Source: Megalopta genalis
Lineage: Eukaryota > Arthropoda > Insecta > Hymenoptera > Halictidae
Reading direction: 5' to 3'
Length of the DNA stretch: 64,000 nucleotides
NCBI RefSeq assembly: GCF_051020955.1
Contig: NC_135016.1
Span: forward strand, 16,102,501 to 16,166,500
A program made the position numbers and the translations under genes. The stretch's first letter is position 1. Each line of letters starts with the position of its first letter. Under the pieces are notes generated by a model that was given only the letters and a program-made list of their open reading frames with translations, was not told where the DNA came from and made no database searches. Positions 55,561 to 64,000 of the stretch are shown in pieces.

Positions 55561-56851
55561 CAATAATAAAGTATATAGCTCGGACAATGACAGGGAAAAG
55601 CATTCCAAGCGGAACCTTGTCCACCATGGGTATGACGAATGAAGAAACATCAAATCAAATAGCAGAAAGTGCAGCTATAAAATTCTAGAACGGATTCTTG
55701 CACTTCGGATCTGTTGGCGCTGGTATAATCAGAATCTATATTATATTTAAAATATACAAAACAATTGCAGGTACAATAATACAAGGATATCAACGATCAC
55801 AGATATAACGTCGACATAGTCAGCGATCCCGGACCCAGCAGCGTAGATTGCCAAACACAAACAATCAGATCAGAAGCTGTCGCACGAAAAACAACCATTA
55901 GAAATCTGGGACAAAGGGCCTGCCGATTTTTCGCCCATCCCCCTCCTTCGGTGACTTTTTAACATTTTTTAAAAAATGTGGCTTACTTCGCACATCAAGC
56001 TGCATATCAGAATTTTTTCGGATTTTTCGGTTGCAAACTGTGGATATTAAAAATGGAAAACCGAACAAAAATCAGAAAATTGAAAAAATCTCGAAAACAA
56101 AAATACTATGCCACTCTGATATCAATTCTCTGATAAGGTACTATCACAAGCAGTGTGCTCAATTTTTCTCAGATGTTTCGTAGAATTGTGTCATCGTCAA
56201 AAAAAGAAAATGAATACCGAATTTGTCGACGTTTTTGTTGTGAGGAAGAAGGTTATTACATGTTATTATACTCGATTTAAGAGAAAGAAAAAATTGTGAT
56301 ATGCACATTGCGATATATGTACACCTAAATATCGACGCATACTTCAACATCTTCGGTTGGAGGAGTAGATAAGATGGCCGACTACGCATACACTACGCTT
56401 GGGGTTCATCTCTCGTTGGAGATAGAATTTTTCTTCCTACATCACACTTCATTTTTCCAATTTCATATTACATGACTTTAGAAATATTTTTTCACTGTTT
56501 AAAAAATTTTCCCCTCATAGGCAAGTTACAAGGTTGAAACTTTGTACAGATGAGTTTTTCTTGATCAGCTATCGAACGGTATAATACCCATTAAAAAACC
56601 TCTAAGAGCAATTTTAATCATTTTAATCGGCTAGAATTCCCTTAAAAATCTGCTATCTAAGGGGAGAGGTGTCACGTTCCACGACTAAGACACTCTCGAA
56701 AACTGTCACAAACGAATTCTCGAGATTAAGTTGTCGAAAGCCTACACCCGCCTCCGATTTCAATGGTCTTGAAATATGTTTCAAAAGCTGATATTCTGAA
56801 CAACTCTCTCCTTTTTCATTTAAGGCCGCTCAGTCTTAGTTTTCAAGATAT
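55561..56851. other. Unassigned sequence
   Basis: No supported gene or repeat boundary between the segmental duplication and the gypsy element. Confidence 0.4.
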
Positions 56852-56985
56852 TGTTGCGAATCACTCAGTTTCTCTCGCTTCGCGGCATTTTATTTACAAT
56901 AAAGAATATAAACTATAATACAACTCAATTCAATAATATTACAATTTGAAACGTTGATCGTTCGACGGTACGATCTCGACTTCTC
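56852..56985 (-). repeat. Gypsy 3' LTR, partial
   Basis: Matches the distal half of 58850-59103 ('ttgcgaatcactc', 'attttatttaca(a/g)taaaga', 'acaatttgaaacg', 'cgatctcgacttc'). The U3 half is missing at the internal deletion junction. Confidence 0.8.
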
Positions 56986-58886
56986 CAATGGAAACAGGAA
57001 GACGCTCTTTACCAAAAATCGGTAATCTCTGACCGGAGACTGAGAAAATCTTCACTCCTGTCATGCTCGTTGATCTATTCTGCCTTGCAGCATAATTTTA
57101 CCATAGAAGGTTGACCGATGAGCCCCTATCGAAGATAATTTTCCTCTTCTTCGCTCCAACGATGCCTTCGACGAAGAAAATCCCTCGCTGAATAGATTCC
57201 AAACGCAGCACGACAGGGGGAAAACGGAAGATGAAGTCGGACTGTCCCCCTTTATTCCGACTTCTTGAAGTTTCTCTGCAAAGTCTCACTTCCTTGATTT
57301 CTTTAAACAGTCCCGTTGGAGGTGGACCTTCTTTCCACAGCTCCAGCAATGCGGCAACTCCCGTTGATGAAATGTTCAGAATGCCGTTCAGCCGCACGTT
57401 CCAGCATTCTCTCGGAGGTAAATGGACGTTTTAAGTTCCGTTCACACGTTTGTGTTTCTGGCGTTAATTTATTAAGAGCTTCCATCTCTAGAGCTCTGGT
57501 CACCGTAGCTCTGAGAGATGTAAAACCTTCATATCGCACCATTCTCCTTGAGGAGGTTGTGGATTCTAAATGTCCCGTATACGGAAAATTGACTCTCACT
57601 GACGACCAACCTCGTATTCCTCAATTATAATAATATGGACTTATATACGAACGTATAACTTAACCAAGACTCGACGTGGCCGCACTGTTCTGACCGAACT
57701 GTTCGAACTGACCCGCGGCATCCGATTTTTGCCGCTTATATCGCTCCGGCGGAAACATCGTCTGTCTCCTCTTCCTTTGTCACCAAGGTGACGGTTACTC
57801 CTAAGGGTAAATGCGCGGCCAGGTAGCCCTGTAGCGGTAAACGGCCGGTAATTATTTTCCAGCAACATCTGCTGTACCCGTGGGGTTGTTAAAAAAAGTC
57901 AATAAAATCATTTTCGACTTGCAACGGCCAGGGAAAGTTTATTACTTAGTCCTTGGCCTCTGCAAGCGAATCCTCTAACGGTTATTATTGTCACCGGCCG
58001 TGTACCGCTATAAAATTGAAAGTTTTTCTAGGCGGGCGCGTAGTTGCAGCACAATGGCTGCTACATCCTCATCTCTTCATTGGCCAATATCATCACAAAC
58101 TGAGAGGCGGCCAAATGTTTTCGAACATCAATTGGACATTCCGAGAAAGCGCTTTGTGCCAACCTCTCAATTTCCATGGCCAATGCAGAGATTGACTCCC
58201 CTTGCCGCTGTTTATAATTTTGAAACAGCACATAATTTAGTTTCGAAAAATTTTTTTGATCAAAACGAAACTCAATTGCCGAAACTATTTCTCAGAAGTC
58301 GACATACTTATCGACGGGAAGAGAAGTCTGTACTCCTCGAGCCGGACCATCTAACTAAGCAATTAAGCTTTCTTTGCTTCGTCCAAGCCATTTGTTTTCG
58401 CGACCATTTCAAATTGTATACGGTGTTCTTCCCATGACGTGAAAGCGCCATAACGCGTCGGCTTCACAGAATATCCGGATTCAGTTACGAAGCGCGTAAA
58501 TTCTCGTAATTCTCGACACACTATTAACATTATTTACAACAGTGTACGAATTATTTACACGCGCCTCCGAGTGTTCCACCGACGAGAATGCTGCAAAATT
58601 TAAAACAGAATTTCGCAATAAATCCAATAGCAGCTGACATTGATTCTCTCTTCCATGCGGCCTCTGGTTCGGACGCAGCAGCCTCTTCAAGTTCCTCGCG
58701 CTGAAGCCTGTCCGCTTCCAGTCGCGCCTCAAACTGCCTCTGCTGCTCTTGCAGTTGCTCGCATAATTCTTGTCGGAGGTTTACAAACAGGATCTCCAGT
58801 GCCGGTGTCACATTTCCGATCGATTCTTCGATCACGGCTGGGCCCTCAATGTTGCGAATCACTCCGTTTATCTCGCGTCGCGACAT
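56940..58886 (-). pseudogene. Gypsy gag and protease remnants
   Basis: On the minus strand a frame opens with ATG at 58884-58886, inside the LTR, and encodes 'MSRREINGVIRN' followed by a Gln/Glu-rich coiled-coil-like stretch, to a stop at 58551. A second open stretch at about 58030-58215 gives 'AMEIERLAQSAF', typical of the retrotransposon Gag domain. A third frame at 57307-57348 encodes one CCHC knuckle, 'CWSCGKKVHLQRDC'. A fourth reads 'KIIFDRGSSVNLLW', the retropepsin active-site region with Arg replacing Ser or Thr in D-(S/T)-G. Stops and frame changes separate all four. The segment at about 57640-57990 does not look like gag and may hold another small insertion. Confidence 0.7.
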
Positions 58887-59103
58887 TTTATTTACAGTAA
58901 AGAATATAAACTATAATACAACTAAATTCAATTGTATTACAATTTGAAACGTGAATCGTTCGACGGTCCGATCTCGACTTCCCGATTGTCCGTTGGTAAT
59001 ACACTTCCTTGGCAACCCCTATCTTCCATTATTTTCTAAGGACTTCGTCACAATGGAACAGTTTCACATTACAGCGACTTGATTTGGACAAGTCGCCGTA
59101 ACA
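58850..59103 (-). repeat. Gypsy 5' LTR
   Basis: 254 bp; starts TGTTGCG and ends GTAACA on the plus strand. Its distal half is shared with 56852-56985, and fragments of it occur at 48865-48909 and 50570-50790. Confidence 0.8.
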
Positions 59104-59133
59104 ATATTATAAAAAAAATTGTTGCTACTGCTA

Positions 59134-59562
59134 TTAGGTTGGCCAATAAGTTCGTGCGGTTTTTGATAATGTTTATCTTCTTGCAGTCTAGTTCACAAGT
59201 AACTTCACTGCAAATCATTAATGTGCAACGCCAAGTAATAGTGAATGCTTAACCTGTATTTTCAACTTCAAATTGTTAGGATCGATTTTGATTTTTACAA
59301 TTAATTATTGTATCGAAGATGGACGACTTCTGAGAGCATCTACGACATATTATGTTTTTTTATTACAAAAAAAGGGAAACGTGACCTAAACATGCAAAAA
59401 ACTGTGTTATGTGTACGGGTTAGATACGGTTTAAAGAACGTAAATGCCAGAAATGGTTTGCAAAGTTAAGTGATGAAGATTTTTCTACTAAATATGCATC
59501 ACACGCTGGCCAACCACAGGAGATGGATAATGATCAACGAAGGAATTTAATTGACTCGCTAT
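59134..59562 (+). mobile_element. Mariner element, 5' part only
   Basis: Starts TTAGGTTGGCCAATAAGTTC after TA, the terminal repeat typical of irritans-type mariners in Hymenoptera. It stops at a TTAA at 59563, where a different element end begins. No right terminal repeat is present. Confidence 0.85.
59319..59562 (+). pseudogene. Mariner transposase N-terminal remnant
   Basis: From ATG 59319, frames with several stops and shifts give 'EHLRHIMFFYYKK' and later 'CQKWFAKLSDEDFS' and 'GQPQEMDNDQ'. These match the N-terminal helix-turn-helix and the 'CQ-WFAKF--GDF' block of mariner transposases in the right order. The copy is truncated well before the catalytic core, so no product is expected. 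Confidence 0.75.
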
Positions 59563-59592
59563 TTAACCCTTTGCACTCCGCTGTCCCCTCTC
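59563..59592. mobile_element. piggyBac-like terminal fragment
   Basis: TTAA followed by CCCTTTGCACTCCGCTGTCC, the same terminal sequence as the right end of 31904-32941. No second end is visible, and the rest cannot be separated from flanking DNA. Confidence 0.55.
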
Positions 59593-59938
59593 TTGGCTAA
59601 AAATTCAATGGATGAGATTCTTGAAAAATGAACCTTATAAAATGTTTTATAAGACTTCTTTAGATGATTCTGAATTCCAAGTTTTGGATCTTTCACCTAA
59701 AAGAGGAAGACCAAAAATATACGAAAATATTCAATTACTTCCATTATACAACACACCACTAGACCAGTAACGGAAGAAAAACATAAAGATCTTATGTGTT
59801 TACTACCATACATCCCTCCAGTTTTTCAGGAACATTTTAAAAATCTTAAAAACTCGAAATTATGATAAAAATGGATTACTTTTTAAAAATGATTGATAAA
59901 TGTTTATGAATTATTTCGTTGAAGTTGTTGTTTCAAAT
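59593..59938. other. Unassigned sequence
   Basis: AT-rich, with a possible decayed coding phrase near 59590-59780 ('MKCFIRLL'-like frames with stops) that I could not assign to a family. Confidence 0.3.
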
Positions 59939-60091
59939 GGACCGTTTATTTTGAAAGTGGTATAAGTTATTTTTTTAAAAGAAATTCAAAATGCCGAATC
60001 TGAGCTTGTATTGTCTAAATACCCCACGCAACGCCACTTACAACTTCTTTCGATGACATTGGACTTACACCACTTTCAAAATAAACGGCTC
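59939..60091. mobile_element. Short relative of the 4-bp-target element
   Basis: The ends GGACCGTTTATTTTGAAAGT and their near-inverse are flanked by AAAT at 59935-59938 and 60092-60095. The terminal and subterminal motif matches 29247-30305, but the element is only 153 bp. Confidence 0.7.
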
Positions 60092-60411
60092 AAATAAAAA
60101 TCACAATTTTTTATTACTTTAAGTCAATTATAGGACATTCTTGAAAAATAATATATATATAGGACATTCAGTTAATTTTGAAAATGGTCTAAGTCAATTC
60201 AAGCTTTGAAAACAACATTTTCCTATGAAATTCACACAAAATTTCATATCTATAATAAATTTCCATTAATCAAGACTAATAAAATTATAAATTAAAATGT
60301 CGCATAATGTAAAAATATTTTTTAATTTATTCAAATGCGAACGCCTAAGGCAAGGGCCCGCTAGCGGGTCCCCGACGAAACGTCTTCCCCTCTCCTTTTT
60401 CTCCCAAACAT

Positions 60412-62136
60412 CGTCACATTCTCCACCGCCAAAAAGTAAAGATACAAATCTTGGATCGTCTCTTGAAAGGAGAAAAAGCATCTCACATTGGAAAAAGCCT
60501 TAATTTGAATGAAGCAACAATTCGGACTATCAAGAAAAATGAAAAAGAAATAAGAAGTGCAGTTGCTGCAGGATCATTGACATTCGTAAAACGTGCAGCT
60601 CGCCCCCGGGCGCCAATAATTGAGAAAATGGAAAAGGCACTCAGCATTTGGATTGATGGTTGCTGTCAAAAAAGAATTCCATTAGATGGCAATATCATCA
60701 AACAAAAAGCGCTAAAAATTTACAAACATCTTAAAGAACAAGGAGAATCCTTTGTCAACTCAGATTTTGTGGCAAGTAAAGGTTGGTTCGAAAAATTCAA
60801 ACAGCGTTTTGCAATTTATAGCATAAGAAACCAAGGAGAATCTGCGTCGGCTGATCATGAAGCCGCTAGGACGTATCCAGAAAAAATTCAAAACATTATA
60901 GAAGAGCAAGGATACACAGCAGATCAAGTTTTCAATGCCGACGAAACTGGGCTTTGCTGGAAAAAAATGCCCAGTAGAGCCTTTATACCGAAAAAAGAAG
61001 ACACAGTACCCGTATTTAAGGTGTCTAAAGATCGTCTAACGCTTCTTTTGTGCAGTAATGCCTCGGGGGACTTTATGACAAAACCCTTGTTAGTTTATAG
61101 ATCTTTAAATCCTCGTGCACTTAAAGCCGTAAATAAAGACCCTTACCTTATTGGAATGCAAATCCAAGAGCTTGGGTAACTGGAAATTTATTTGAAGATT
61201 GGTTTTTAAATTGTTTTGTGCCAAACGTTGAAGGCAGAAAAATTTGAGCTTCAAGGCGTTATTACTATTAGATAATGCTCCCACAAGATTTGAATCATCC
61301 AAATGTCAAAATACTGTTCCTACCACCTAACACTACTTCGTTGCTCCAACCATTGGATCAAGGTATTATTTATACCTCTAAAACGTATTACATAAGAAGA
61401 GCATTACAGTGGATTTTAGACGTAACCGATTCAAAATCAATTAATGTAATGGAAGCTTGGAAGAAATTTTCAATCAAGCACTGTATCGACATCAAGTCTT
61501 TGTCGCTGAAAGAAGAAGTTGACGAAGCGGATTTGATGGAAATGGCATCCGAAGCTGAAAATCAAACAGATTCTGAGGACACTAGCACTGATGAAGATTG
61601 TGCAGTTAACAGTTTAACATTAAAAAAATTACAAGAAGGCCTAAGCTTATGTCAAGGTTATCTGAAAGAAGCCGAAAATTCAAAAGGGAGCTGCAAAACT
61701 GTCTAGCTCAATACCGAGATATTTATAATGACCTGGTAAGAACCAGCAACCAAAGTACAATTACAGAATTTTTTAAGAGGGAAGAAGATGCAAGAACTTT
61801 CAATGAAGAAAAAAGTTCTGAAAGTGAAGGCGATATCATTCCACCGAAAAAACGTTCTCGGTTGATTATACTGAGCAGTGGCGACGAAGAAATTTATTAA
61901 ATTAGAGTTGCGTGAAGTTAAAATAATATTTTTGGTTTTTGTTTTGTGTTGTACATACATTTATATTTTTAATAAAAATTAAGTTGTTTATGTAGAATTA
62001 AAAGAGATATTTGTTTTTAATAAGTTTTCGGAACGTAACCCTCTTTTTGTACTGGCTCTGGGTCTCATACAACACGGTTTCACACAACACGGCATTTTCT
62101 AGGAACCTATCTACCGTGTTATAGGAGGGTTACCTG
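60412..62136 (+). mobile_element. Pogo/Tigger-like element, left end missing
   Basis: Contains a decayed transposase (60430-61900). The right end terminates in 'ataggagggttacctg' before TA, and the terminal 80 bp are rich in 'caacacgg' motifs, as in Tigger-type ends. No matching left terminal repeat is visible upstream of the coding region. Confidence 0.75.
60430..61900 (+). pseudogene. Pogo/Tigger-type DDE transposase, frameshifted
   Basis: The first open stretch (to the stop at 61179) starts in a CENP-B-type helix-turn-helix ('ILDRLLKGEKASHI', 'NLNEATIRTI') and has a second helix-turn-helix around 'SKGWFEKFKQRF'. It enters the DDE core at 'FNADETGLCWKK', the first catalytic Asp. A frameshift near 61150 and another near 61270 separate this from 'LLLDNAP' (second Asp) and 'PPNTTSLLQPLDQGI' (third Asp), the latter in the frame 61275-61706. 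The acidic C-terminal tail shifts frame again and ends at 61898-61900. All three catalytic aspartates survive but the gene is broken at least three times. The initiator ATG is not visible; the frame is open upstream of 60451. Confidence 0.85.
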
Positions 62137-62861
62137 TATTTATTTAAACAAGTGCAAGTGCCTTTTCTGTGTAACAAAATTCAATTATACCTACTAATAG
62201 TGACATTGAGATCATTATAATTCAAAACTTGAATTGAAATGCGGCACGGGTTGCCATTATCTAATTACGCTAAAATTTTGCAAGCATCATTTTTCCATCA
62301 ACTATCAAATAGCTAAAATAGCAAAAGAATTTTTGAAGCCTAGAAGTAAGGATCACCCTAATGCATATATCTTGCGTAAAACATCGCTGCCTCTAATCAC
62401 GACCCCCAACGTGTTAGAATCTGGTCAATCGAATATATAAGAAATATGTAGAAATAAGACAAATGTATGCAAAAAAATATGCAATATACAAAACATAAGT
62501 AAAAAGAAGTTATATTTTCTGGAAACCTCTAGTGCTAAAACAAATATCTGCCAGAGTCCTATAAATTTATCCCTTCCCTACAAACATATGCATTCGCATA
62601 AACGTCCGAAGTTTAGTCATAAGACGCAATGCATACTGTACTTCGCGAACAATAACTTCAAGTCAACGTTACACAACGATACCGACGAAAACGAGGAAAC
62701 AGCTCGCGACGGTTAACACGGGACAACAAACTCTGTACATCTCGAGAAATGTCAGAACTTCAAAGAATACAACCTCGCATGATCCCGTAGAAAATAAAGC
62801 AAAATTTCGACTTCCACGCCCGATATTTGCTACCGCTGCTGCGAATAAACAGAAATATTAC
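62137..62861. other. Probable intron of the CUB-domain gene, or flanking DNA
   Basis: No gene recognised. The open frame at 62234-62440 (plus) has no domain. If the exon at 62862-63481 is not terminal, this lies in its downstream intron. Confidence 0.4.
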
Positions 62862-63481
62862 CGTAATAAATTCCTCAAAGTCGCAAGGGATGAGCACCCT
62901 GTTTCTGCACCGTTCTCGTCCGTAAGGCGATACATTCGAATCCATGCCTGCCTCCATGAGATTCGATACGTTCATCGAGGTACCGGTGTCCTGGTCGATG
63001 GGATTCGTTCCTGATCCTTCGATATCCGCGTCAGTATTATTCACGGAAGCCGCGTTGTTCGCAGGATTTTGCCCGAACGCGAATCCGGTCGCGTTTCCCG
63101 TCGCGTTACCGACCGATGATTCGGCGACGACGAGAGACGACGCGTTCGCGTTGGTGCCGTTCGCGTCGCCGATCAGCATTCTCGAAGGACCTATTCGAAA
63201 TGAGTCCCTGGTGCAAGGTGCGTAGGAAATTCCGCACATTCCCCTCTCTTGGCGGATGCAAAGCAGATAATCCTGGTCGGCGAGGAATCTACCGTTCGAC
63301 AAATAGTTGAGCGTTTTCAGGGTGCCGTTTGCCCCCTGAAAATACTGCAGACAGCCAGACGGTGCACGCTGCTCGAAAGCCAGCTGAATGATCCGGATCT
63401 CCCACATACGCGGCTGCAAGCTATTCGGCAGCCTGATGTCCAACGTCAAGGGCTGGTCGTCCTCGTTGACGTCGATGTACA
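62862..63481 (-). CDS. Exon of an insect CUB-domain protein
   Basis: This internal exon is the only likely host coding sequence in the window. Minus strand: a T-rich tract ending in acag precedes the exon, which opens with two bases of a split Val codon and then 'YIDVNEDDQP'. It closes at 'CDFEEFIT' followed by a GTAATA donor. The 620-bp exon has no internal stop. 'MWEIRI', 'GCLQYFQG', 'LADQDYLLCIRQE' and 'MCGISY' with spaced cysteines match CUB-like extracellular proteins conserved across insects. A 90-residue Asn/Ala/Gly/Thr-rich linker with several NxT/S sequons separates this from 'RCRNRVLIPCDF'. The protein is probably secreted or membrane-anchored; no signal peptide can be seen because the first exon lies outside the window. 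Neighbouring exons were not found. The function is unknown. Confidence 0.75.
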
Positions 63482-63483
63482 CT

Positions 63484-63790
63484 GTAAAAAAAAGCCGATC
63501 GGAACGGATCATTTCATGCCGGGGAGTACACTCTCATCGGTATTTACGTTGACACGAAAGGTTCTGTTATAAATGACTAAAAATAAAGTCAACGAGACAA
63601 GTATAAGAAGTTATTTATTGTGCAGATGTGTTTGTTGAAGATTAAGAAAAAGAAGAAAATACACGAAATGCATACTAATTCCTATACAGACACAAAATTG
63701 TGTAACTAAAGCCAAATTGTTTATATAACCGAAGACGGGGAATTCGTTGATATTGCAATTTAATGCACATCTTACATTATTGTAATTTTT
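63484..63790. other. Probable intron sequence
   Basis: Follows the splice acceptor of the CUB exon in the upstream direction. No further exon or repeat was recognised here. Confidence 0.4.
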
Positions 63791-64000
63791 TTAGTATGAA
63801 GTTTGATATAGTTTGGCACTTGTTACTTCTAAAAAGCAACTTGTCATACTTGTAATTAACTTTTTCAGCGCAGTGGAGCGTTCCATTTCTTCTTCAATGC
63901 TTCTACAAATTTTGACTTTGTGTATCTTTCAGTTATAATTATTCGACGATATAATTCCTCCCACAAATGCTCGATCGGGTTCAGATCGGAGCTTTGAGAT
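63791..64000 (-). pseudogene. Tc1 transposase C-terminal remnant, runs off the edge
   Basis: On the minus strand from 64000, the frame reads 'SQSSDLNPIEHLWEEL', the third catalytic block of Tc1 transposases ('SPDLNPIEHLWEEL', with the DD34E glutamate in 'IEHLW'). It continues through 'KKKWNAPLR' to a stop at 63865-63867. A shifted frame then gives 'KLITSMTS' and 'YQTSY', equivalent to the family's final 'LI-SMPRR...' segment. The frameshift shows it is decayed. The remainder of the gene lies beyond the window, inside what may be an intron of the CUB-domain gene. Confidence 0.8.

Larger units (their letters stand above)
56852..59103 (-). mobile_element. Ty3/gypsy-type retrotransposon, internally deleted
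   Basis: Minus strand, flanked by 4-bp ATAT on both sides. The 5' LTR is at 58850-59103 (254 bp, TG...CA termini). The 3' LTR is only partial (56852 to about 56985) because a deletion joins the protease region directly to the LTR interior. Reverse transcriptase, RNase H and integrase are absent. The remaining gag and protease sequence is broken by frameshifts and stops. Confidence 0.75.

Noticed and set aside
60297..60503. Open frame covering the start of the Tigger-like transposase
   Set aside because: It is in a different frame from the helix-turn-helix residues and includes unrelated upstream sequence; not the true N-terminus.

Overview
The window looks like intergenic or intronic insect DNA, most likely hymenopteran and possibly an ant. 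It is AT-rich and dense with mariner, Tc1, piggyBac-like, hAT-like and pogo/Tigger-like transposons. It also carries BEL/Pao and Ty3/gypsy LTR retrotransposons and an R1/I-type non-LTR fossil. The only probable host coding sequence is one exon of an insect CUB-domain protein on the minus strand at 62862-63481, with visible splice sites. The species assignment is inference from repeat style; no rRNA or tRNA gene was seen, and no defence or metabolic system.

Layout. 0-9 kb: one copy of a diverged segmental duplication (its partner is near 54.8-55.6 kb), split by TA-, TTAA- and 8-bp-target elements, then a mariner-type element at 6554-8209 and a hAT MITE with a perfect 8-bp target duplication at 8352-8626. 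9-17 kb: mostly unassigned AT-rich sequence with scattered foldback MITEs. 17.8-20.9 kb: a dead non-LTR retrotransposon on the minus strand, split by a hAT-like element (itself carrying an internally deleted mariner) and by a TA-target MITE. 21-31 kb: MITE copies, a 0.84-kb inverted-repeat structure and an unclassified 1.06-kb element with 4-bp target duplications. 31.5-38.2 kb: two inverted copies of one repeat, each carrying an insertion that the other lacks, around a broken CENP-B-like transposase gene. 38.2-45.3 kb: a complete BEL/Pao element on the minus strand with 528-bp LTRs that differ at one base, a 5-bp target duplication, a tRNA-Tyr primer-binding site and one 1742-residue open reading frame. 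45.3-56.8 kb: sparse MITEs, LTR fragments and the second segmental-duplication copy. 56.8-62.1 kb: a deleted gypsy element, a truncated mariner, a 153-bp relative of the 1.06-kb element and a decayed pogo/Tigger transposase. 62.8-64 kb: the CUB exon, then a Tc1 transposase remnant running off the edge.

The most informative feature is the stratigraphy. In several places the pre-insertion site can be read from a paralogous copy, or from a reading frame that becomes continuous once the insertion is removed, so element boundaries and target duplications are fixed from the window alone. The BEL/Pao copy is the only element that looks recent and nearly complete. I found no novel multi-gene system. 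The best candidates for undescribed biology are the triplicated primer-binding site in the BEL leader, the family with 4-bp target duplications, and the two unrelated hAT MITEs sharing one target.
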